Of a DNA stretch of 64,000 nt, positions 63,932 to 64,000 are shown in pieces. The notes below the pieces were generated by a model. The model ran no database searches and was not told where the DNA came from. It was given only the letters and a program-made list of their open reading frames with translations. The position numbers and the translations under genes were made by a program. Position 1 is the first letter of the stretch. Each line of letters starts with the position of its first letter. Source of the stretch: Azospirillum sp. TSA2s (lineage in GTDB: Bacteria > Pseudomonadota > Alphaproteobacteria > Azospirillales > Azospirillaceae); assembly GCF_004923315.1 (NCBI RefSeq), contig NZ_CP039647.1:771001-835000 (forward strand), written 5' to 3'.

Positions 63932-64000
63932 ATGACCATCCCCATGCGCCCGATGCCCTCCTTCTCCATCCTTCGCACCGCAGCCCTGGCCGGTACCGCC
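63932..64000 (+). CDS. Start of a putative exported protein, cut by the window end
   Basis: An ATG at 63932 (or 63944) opens 23 codons with a basic start and hydrophobic Ala/Leu stretch (SILRTAALAGTA), like a signal peptide. It is in line with the operon, 50 bases after the GNAT-like gene. Too short to name. Confidence 0.4.
   Translation, partial: MTIPMRPMPSFSILRTAALAGTA

Overview
The window is high-GC, tightly packed bacterial DNA. Gene content (a TonB receptor with an STN domain, many Opp- and Liv-type ABC importers, choline-sulfate use, CoxL-type Mo hydroxylase, IS630/IS110/IS5 elements) suggests an alphaproteobacterium, most likely an Azospirillum-like soil or rhizosphere organism, possibly on a chromid or megaplasmid. 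That assignment is inference. I saw no tRNA, rRNA, CRISPR array or replication origin.

Layout. (1) 1-11.1 kb, plus strand: TonB-dependent receptor, PepSY membrane protein, a tiny membrane protein, then a peptide-type ABC importer (fused double ATPase, binding protein, two permeases) and an M14 metallopeptidase. This looks like uptake and processing of a metallophore or peptide. (2) 11.1-15.3 kb: an orphan branched-chain-type binding protein and degradative HMG-CoA reductase on the minus strand, divergent from a MocR-type regulator; probably mevalonate use. (3) 15.3-19.1 kb: LysR regulator divergent from choline sulfatase (betC) and choline-binding protein (choX), without the choline permease genes. 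(4) 19.1-31.7 kb, minus strand: AraC regulator followed by a three-subunit molybdenum hydroxylase (large subunit fused to a CoxG-like domain), an aryl/acyl-CoA ligase, an enoyl-CoA hydratase and a complete LivKHMGF importer. This reads as one import-and-degrade operon for an aromatic or related acid. (5) 31.9-35.9 kb: a mobile-element pile-up with IS630 (frameshifted transposase), IS110 (34-bp palindrome in its leader), an IS5-type element, and fused remnants of a tyrosine integrase and a large serine recombinase.

(6) 36.2-54.8 kb, plus strand: the most unusual part. A ~1986-residue repeat protein with Ca-binding-type C-terminal motifs is followed by an apparent single operon whose genes nearly all overlap or abut: TolC-type outer membrane protein, type I secretion ABC protein, HlyD-type adaptor, a fusion of a periplasmic ligand-binding domain with an MscS channel, a lipoprotein, and three proteins matching TssJ, TssL/DotU and TssM/IcmF, the trans-envelope complex of type VI secretion. 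No sheath, tube, baseplate, Hcp, VgrG or ClpV gene is present. The TssM-like protein has no intact Walker A motif. A type I exporter with a T6SS-type membrane complex and a putative ligand-gated channel is my best candidate for an undescribed system.

(7) 55.2 kb to the end, plus strand: after an AT-rich gap, a second compact operon encodes a DUF697-type membrane protein, a tiny membrane protein, an SBP_bac_3 protein, two cyclic-peptide-type (SyrD/PvdE-like) ABC exporters separated by an SPFH/band-7 protein, a thioester-reductase-like oxidoreductase, a SET-domain protein and a GNAT-like protein. The same orientation and shared envelope theme suggest a functional link to region 6, but that is inference.
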